A stretch of DNA of 64,000 nucleotides from an uncultured Oscillospiraceae bacterium (GTDB taxonomy: Bacteria; Bacillota; Clostridia; Oscillospirales; Oscillospiraceae). The stretch covers positions 13,796 through 77,795 of the forward strand of contig CAKTVL010000005.1 of the NCBI GenBank assembly GCA_934623575.1, read 5' to 3'. Both the position numbers and the translations under genes were made by a program. The notes below the pieces were generated by a model, which saw only the letters and a list, made by a program, of their open reading frames with translations, was not told where the DNA came from and ran no database searches. Within the stretch, counting starts at the first letter, position 1. Every line of letters starts with the position of its first letter. Positions 61,079-64,000 of this stretch are shown in pieces.

Positions 61079-61126
61079 ATAAAACATCCTCTGTCCGGCG
61101 ACAATACGGGCAGAGGATGTTTTATT
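61079..61126 (+). terminator. terminator after the gpsA-like gene
   Basis: AATAAAACATCCTCTG pairs with CAGAGGATGTTTTATT across a 17-nt loop. Confidence 0.75.
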
Positions 61127-61183
61127 ACGGCGTGCCGCCCGCCGGAAGGGGCGGCGGCGGGAGATCCCGTCAGGAGGACCGAT

Positions 61184-61861
61184 ATGAGCGATTCCCGGAG
61201 AGAACGGCTGCGGGCCATGTTCAGCGGGCGGGGCTATTACATCGCCGTGGCGCTGTGCCTTGTGGCCGCAGGGACCATCGGCTATTTCGCCCTGCGCGAC
61301 CGTCCGGCAACGGTGGAGCAGGCGGACACGCCGCCGGTGCTGGACATCCAGCCCATCACCCCCACCCAGCCGGTGGTCAAGCCCGCGCCGGTGGTGATAC
61401 CCGACCCGGCAGAGGAGGTGGAGATCACCGAGCCGGCGGAGCTGCTGCCCCAGGTGGTGTCGCCGCTGGACGGCACCACGGTGACGGTGTTCAGCATGAC
61501 GGAGCTGCTGTATGACCCCACCATGGCCGACTGGCGCACCCATGACGGCATCGACGTGCAGGCCGAGGAGGGCGCGGCGGTAAAGACCGCCGCCGCGGGA
61601 ACGGTGCAGTCTGTCACTGACGACGAGCTGATGGGCACCACGGTGGTCATTCAACACGACGGCGGGTACACCACCCAGTACAGCAGCCTGCAATCGGACG
61701 TGCCGGTGCAGCAGGGACAGCAGGTGGCCGCCGGAGAGGTCATCGGACGGGTGGGGGCTACCTCCGCCGCCGAGAGCCGCATGGGGCCGCACCTGCACTT
61801 CTCCGTCAGCCGGGACGGCGCGGTCATCGACCCCCACGACTATGTAAACGGGGACGAATAA
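61184..61861 (+). CDS. membrane-anchored M23 peptidase (SpoIIQ-like)
   Basis: A 225-residue protein with one membrane helix (YIAVALCLVAAGTIGYFAL), a Pro/Val/Glu-rich linker and a C-terminal LytM/M23 domain. The zinc motifs THDGID and GPHLHFSV are complete, so unlike Bacillus SpoIIQ it should bind metal. In clostridial spore formers such proteins partner SpoIIIAH during engulfment; a vegetative wall hydrolase is the alternative. GAGGACC lies upstream of the ATG. Confidence 0.82.
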   Translation: MSDSRRERLRAMFSGRGYYIAVALCLVAAGTIGYFALRDRPATVEQADTPPVLDIQPITPTQPVVKPAPVVIPDPAEEVEITEPAELLPQVVSPLDGTTVTVFSMTELLYDPTMADWRTHDGIDVQAEEGAAVKTAAAGTVQSVTDDELMGTTVVIQHDGGYTTQYSSLQSDVPVQQGQQVAAGEVIGRVGATSAAESRMGPHLHFSVSRDGAVIDPHDYVNGDE

Positions 61862-61863
61862 GC

Positions 61864-61894
61864 AAAAAAGAACGCCCACGGGGCGTTCTTTTTT
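61864..61894. terminator. convergent terminator
   Basis: GAACGCCC/GGGCGTTC stem with an ACG loop flanked by A6 and T6, between the M23 and serpin genes. Confidence 0.85.
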
Positions 61895-61900
61895 CGCTGC

Positions 61901-63136
61901 TTATGCCACAGAGGTGACGGTACCCATGAACAGGGGCACGCAGGCGTGGGTGTCCACGATCATGTACAGGAAGGGGCGATCCAGGGTGACGGTCTTGACG
62001 TCGGTGGGCTGCGCGCTGCCGCCGTTCACCTGTACTGACGTGGCCGCGGCGGCCCTGGTGCCGTTCTCATCCAGCGACAGGTACGTCTTGTGCAGCACGG
62101 AGGAGACGTACAGGGTGTCGTTGGCGGCGCTGCCCATGCCCCGCAAGTCAGCCTTGGATACGTCGAACAGGTCGGTGATGCCCATGGCCCTCAGGGGCTC
62201 CTCCAGCTCCAGCTCCGACTGGGCGGTGAACCGGGGGATAGATGCCTGCACGTTGGCGTACTGGTGGGTGCTGATCAGCTGGTACAGGTGCTCGCCGGTG
62301 AGGTTTTCCAGATACGACTCCAGCGTCACGCCCTCATCGGGCAGCAGGGCCACAAAGGCGTACTTCCCGCCGGCGTAGGGCTTCAGAAAGCCGGTGACGT
62401 TGTTGCCGGACAGGTAGATATGCTCCTGGCTGGTCAGGAAGTCCACCGTCTGGCGGCTGCCGTTGGCCGCCGTGAAGGTTTGGTCGGCGGAGACATCCTC
62501 CTTGTCGTAGGGCGTCTCCCACCGGGCGTCAAAGCAGGCGGCGTTGACCAGATACAGCATGGTCAGGGCGGTGGGCTCCTGTTCCAGCAGCTGGTCGATC
62601 ATGCCGTCGGTATGCTGGCTGACCCAGCGGTTCAGGTCGGTGACCAAGCTGCTGTCGAAGGCGGAGCGGTAGACCTCGGCGCCGTAGTAGTTGACGCAGG
62701 TGCGCAGGAAATCGTCCTCCAGATGGAAGTCGTCCCGGGCCCAGGCGGAGTTGGCCAGCGCGGCCCGGCAGGTCTTGTCTGCGGCGGGCAGGCTCATGCG
62801 GTAGGTGTACAGAAAGTCGTTGAGCTGGTTCAGGCTCATGCCTGCGGCGGTCTCCACCTGCTTCAGGGTGTCGCCCCCGGCGCCGTTGGCCACCATGCCC
62901 AGGGCGCTGAGGATGGACACCGGCGAGAGCAGCACGCCGCTTTTGCCCGCCTGCTCACTGCGCAGCAGGGACAGGGCGAAGGCCGTGACCGCCTCGCCGC
63001 CGGCGTTCAGGTCGGTGGTGGTGTCCAGCGGCTGGGGCGTTATGTCCTTGGTCAGCTCCTGGGCGCGGACGCCGCAGCCCGGCAGGGCCAGTATCGTCAG
63101 CAGCGCCAAAAGCAGCGCCGCTATGCGCTTTTTCAT
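61901..63136 (-). CDS. serpin-family protease inhibitor lipoprotein
   Basis: A 411-residue serpin with a lipoprotein signal (MKKRIAALLLALLTILALPG then Cys21). The serpin core is evident (LSPVSILSALGMVANGAGG, LVNAACFDARWETPYD, FVALLPDEGVTLESYL), and the hinge of the reactive loop reads ENGTRAAAATS, matching the consensus of inhibitory serpins, before RPFLYMIVD. It would sit on the outer surface and trap serine or cysteine proteases, perhaps of the gut host or rival microbes. It stands alone between the M23 and pyrophosphatase genes. Confidence 0.92.
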   Translation of the reverse strand: MKKRIAALLLALLTILALPGCGVRAQELTKDITPQPLDTTTDLNAGGEAVTAFALSLLRSEQAGKSGVLLSPVSILSALGMVANGAGGDTLKQVETAAGMSLNQLNDFLYTYRMSLPAADKTCRAALANSAWARDDFHLEDDFLRTCVNYYGAEVYRSAFDSSLVTDLNRWVSQHTDGMIDQLLEQEPTALTMLYLVNAACFDARWETPYDKEDVSADQTFTAANGSRQTVDFLTSQEHIYLSGNNVTGFLKPYAGGKYAFVALLPDEGVTLESYLENLTGEHLYQLISTHQYANVQASIPRFTAQSELELEEPLRAMGITDLFDVSKADLRGMGSAANDTLYVSSVLHKTYLSLDENGTRAAAATSVQVNGGSAQPTDVKTVTLDRPFLYMIVDTHACVPLFMGTVTSVA

Positions 63137-63216
63137 GACTTCCGTCTCCTTTCAAAAGGCTTCTCTGCTCTATATGACGATTTTACGGAGGGAAAGGTTT
63201 CCTTTTCGAAGAAAAA

Positions 63217-63244
63217 GCGCCGCCATCGGCGGGGATGGCGGCGC
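63217..63244 (-). terminator. terminator of the pyrophosphatase gene
   Basis: GCGCCGCCAT/ATGGCGGCGC stem with an 8-nt loop; TTTTT follows on the minus strand. Confidence 0.8.
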
Positions 63245-63250
63245 GGCGGG

Positions 63251-63781
63251 TCACTTGCAGTATTTCTCGATGTAGGCGTTCTGGCACTTGATGATGATGT
63301 CCACCGCCGTCTGGCGGCCCAGCACATCGCTGACCACCGTCTCCTTGCCCTCCAGGCTCTTGTAGACCCGGAAGAAGTGCTTGATCTCGCTGGCCACATG
63401 GGCGGGCAGCTCGGAGATGTCGGTGTACAGGTGGTAGGTGGGGTCCTCAAAGGGGATGGCGATGATCTTCTCGTCCAGGTCGCCGCCGTCCTCCATGGTG
63501 ATGACGCCGATGGGGAAGCAGCGCACCAGGCTCATGGGGCGGATGGATTCGCTGCACAGTACCAGCACGTCCAGCGGGTCGCCGTCGTCGGCCCAGGTGC
63601 GGGGGATGAAGCCGTAGTTGGCGGGGTAGTGGGTGGAGGTGTACAGGATGCGGTCCAGCCGGAGCATGCCGGTGTCCTTGTCCATCTCGTACTTGTTCTT
63701 GGAGCCCTTCTCGATCTCGATGACCGCCCAGAAATCCTCTGGCTTTACGCGAGCCGGGGCAATGTCATGCCAAATGTTCAT
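63251..63781 (-). CDS. ppa: inorganic pyrophosphatase (class I)
   Basis: A 176-residue soluble PPase hydrolysing pyrophosphate to drive biosynthesis. Motifs: VIEIEKGSKNKYEMD, ANYGFIPRTWADDGDPLDVL with the metal aspartates, and VDIIIKC near the end. GGAGGAACATCC lies upstream of the ATG. It is a single-gene unit. Confidence 0.95.
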   Translation of the reverse strand: MNIWHDIAPARVKPEDFWAVIEIEKGSKNKYEMDKDTGMLRLDRILYTSTHYPANYGFIPRTWADDGDPLDVLVLCSESIRPMSLVRCFPIGVITMEDGGDLDEKIIAIPFEDPTYHLYTDISELPAHVASEIKHFFRVYKSLEGKETVVSDVLGRQTAVDIIIKCQNAYIEKYCK

Positions 63782-63890
63782 AGGATGTTCCTCCCTGTTC
63801 CAGTTTGTTCCGTGGAGACATTATAACGCAGAAATTCCCGGCGCGCAACGGGGTACAGCAACTTTGTCGAAATGTTTTTTGCAAAAAGTG

Positions 63891-63919
63891 TTGACACCGG
63901 CAGTCCGGTGTGGTATCCT
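63891..63919 (+). promoter_or_regulatory. promoter of tRNA-Leu
   Basis: TTGACA (63891-63896) and TATCCT (63914-63919) with a 17-bp spacer, 17 bp before the tRNA 5' end. Confidence 0.7.
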
Positions 63920-63935
63920 AATAAATGCCGAATCC

Positions 63936-64000
63936 GCCGGTGTGGTGGAATGGTAGACACAGGAGACTTAAAATCTCCCGGCAGCAATGCCGTACCGGTT
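63936..64000 (+). tRNA. tRNA-Leu(UAA), cut by the window edge
   Basis: Acceptor GCCGGTG, D-arm with TGGTAGACAC, anticodon loop CTTAAAA (UAA) and the start of a long variable arm (CCGGCAGCAATGCCG). The T-arm and acceptor 3' strand lie beyond position 64000. Confidence 0.9.

Overview
This window is about 60% G+C chromosome from a spore-forming low-branching Clostridia lineage. An alpha/beta-type small acid-soluble spore protein (36076-36273), a clostridial acetyl-CoA acetyltransferase, ATP-cone-free anaerobic-style enzymes (radical SAM, iPGM) and Gram-positive style surface genes all fit a gut Oscillospirales member (Oscillibacter/Dysosmobacter-like). The genus is inference; the Firmicutes placement is firm. 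There is no rRNA, prophage, insertion sequence or CRISPR array. Four tRNA genes are present: Ser-GCU, Ser-UGA, Pro-GGG, and a Leu-UAA cut by the right edge.

Layout. 1-7.9 kb: a nucleoside/ribose catabolic operon headed by an unusual LacI-repressor/ribokinase fusion, then ribokinase, an ABC importer (binding lipoprotein plus two permeases, no ATPase), a YesL-like membrane protein and a nucleoside hydrolase. 8.0-9.3 kb: a permuted papain-like hydrolase and a broken metallophosphoesterase. 9.3-17.2 kb: a minus-strand acyl-CoA operon (HMG-CoA-lyase-like, CoA-transferase III, isocitrate-lyase superfamily lyase, SLC13-type permease, alpha/beta hydrolase) with a divergent LacI regulator and a nearby LysR regulator. 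17.2-19.0 kb: a MATE transporter behind two stacked promoter-terminator modules. 19.0-26.5 kb: a seven-gene shikimate-to-phenylalanine operon in the order pheA-aroB-aroC-aroE/K-aroQ-aroA-DAHP synthase. It is preceded by a leader peptide with nine Phe codons, a stem-loop and an intrinsic terminator, a textbook-like ribosome-mediated attenuator.

26.6-34.2 kb: a decayed surface-protein gene, a HAD phosphatase, a CorC/HlyC transporter with a structured leader, a roughly 280-bp multi-hairpin intergenic element, pyrG, and an ECF sigma/anti-sigma/lipoprotein trio. 34.2-41.1 kb: tRNAs, flavin reductase, MGMT-like protein, SASP, a Ser/Thr kinase with a zinc-ribbon/beta-helix membrane partner and a divergent XRE regulator, DUF5662 and a stand-alone radical SAM enzyme. 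41.4-45.7 kb: a surface O-acylation cluster (DUF4358 lipoprotein, DHHW, MBOAT, DHHW). 45.8-55.8 kb: housekeeping genes (prfB, thiolase, SurA-like foldase, mfd, pth, prs). 55.8-61.1 kb: trmL, then the glycolytic run pgk-tpiA-gpmI and a gpsA-like gene. 61.2-64.0 kb: M23 peptidase, an extracellular serpin lipoprotein, pyrophosphatase and tRNA-Leu.

How parts work together. The first operon can import a nucleoside, split it to base and ribose, and phosphorylate ribose. The aro/phe operon carries nearly the whole route from E4P/PEP to prephenate and phenylpyruvate, so phenylalanyl-tRNA charging would gate the common aromatic pathway. The acyl-CoA operon has the parts to import a branched dicarboxylate-like acid, activate it with CoA and cleave it; its substrate is unknown. 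All calls come from reading the sequence; no database search was run.
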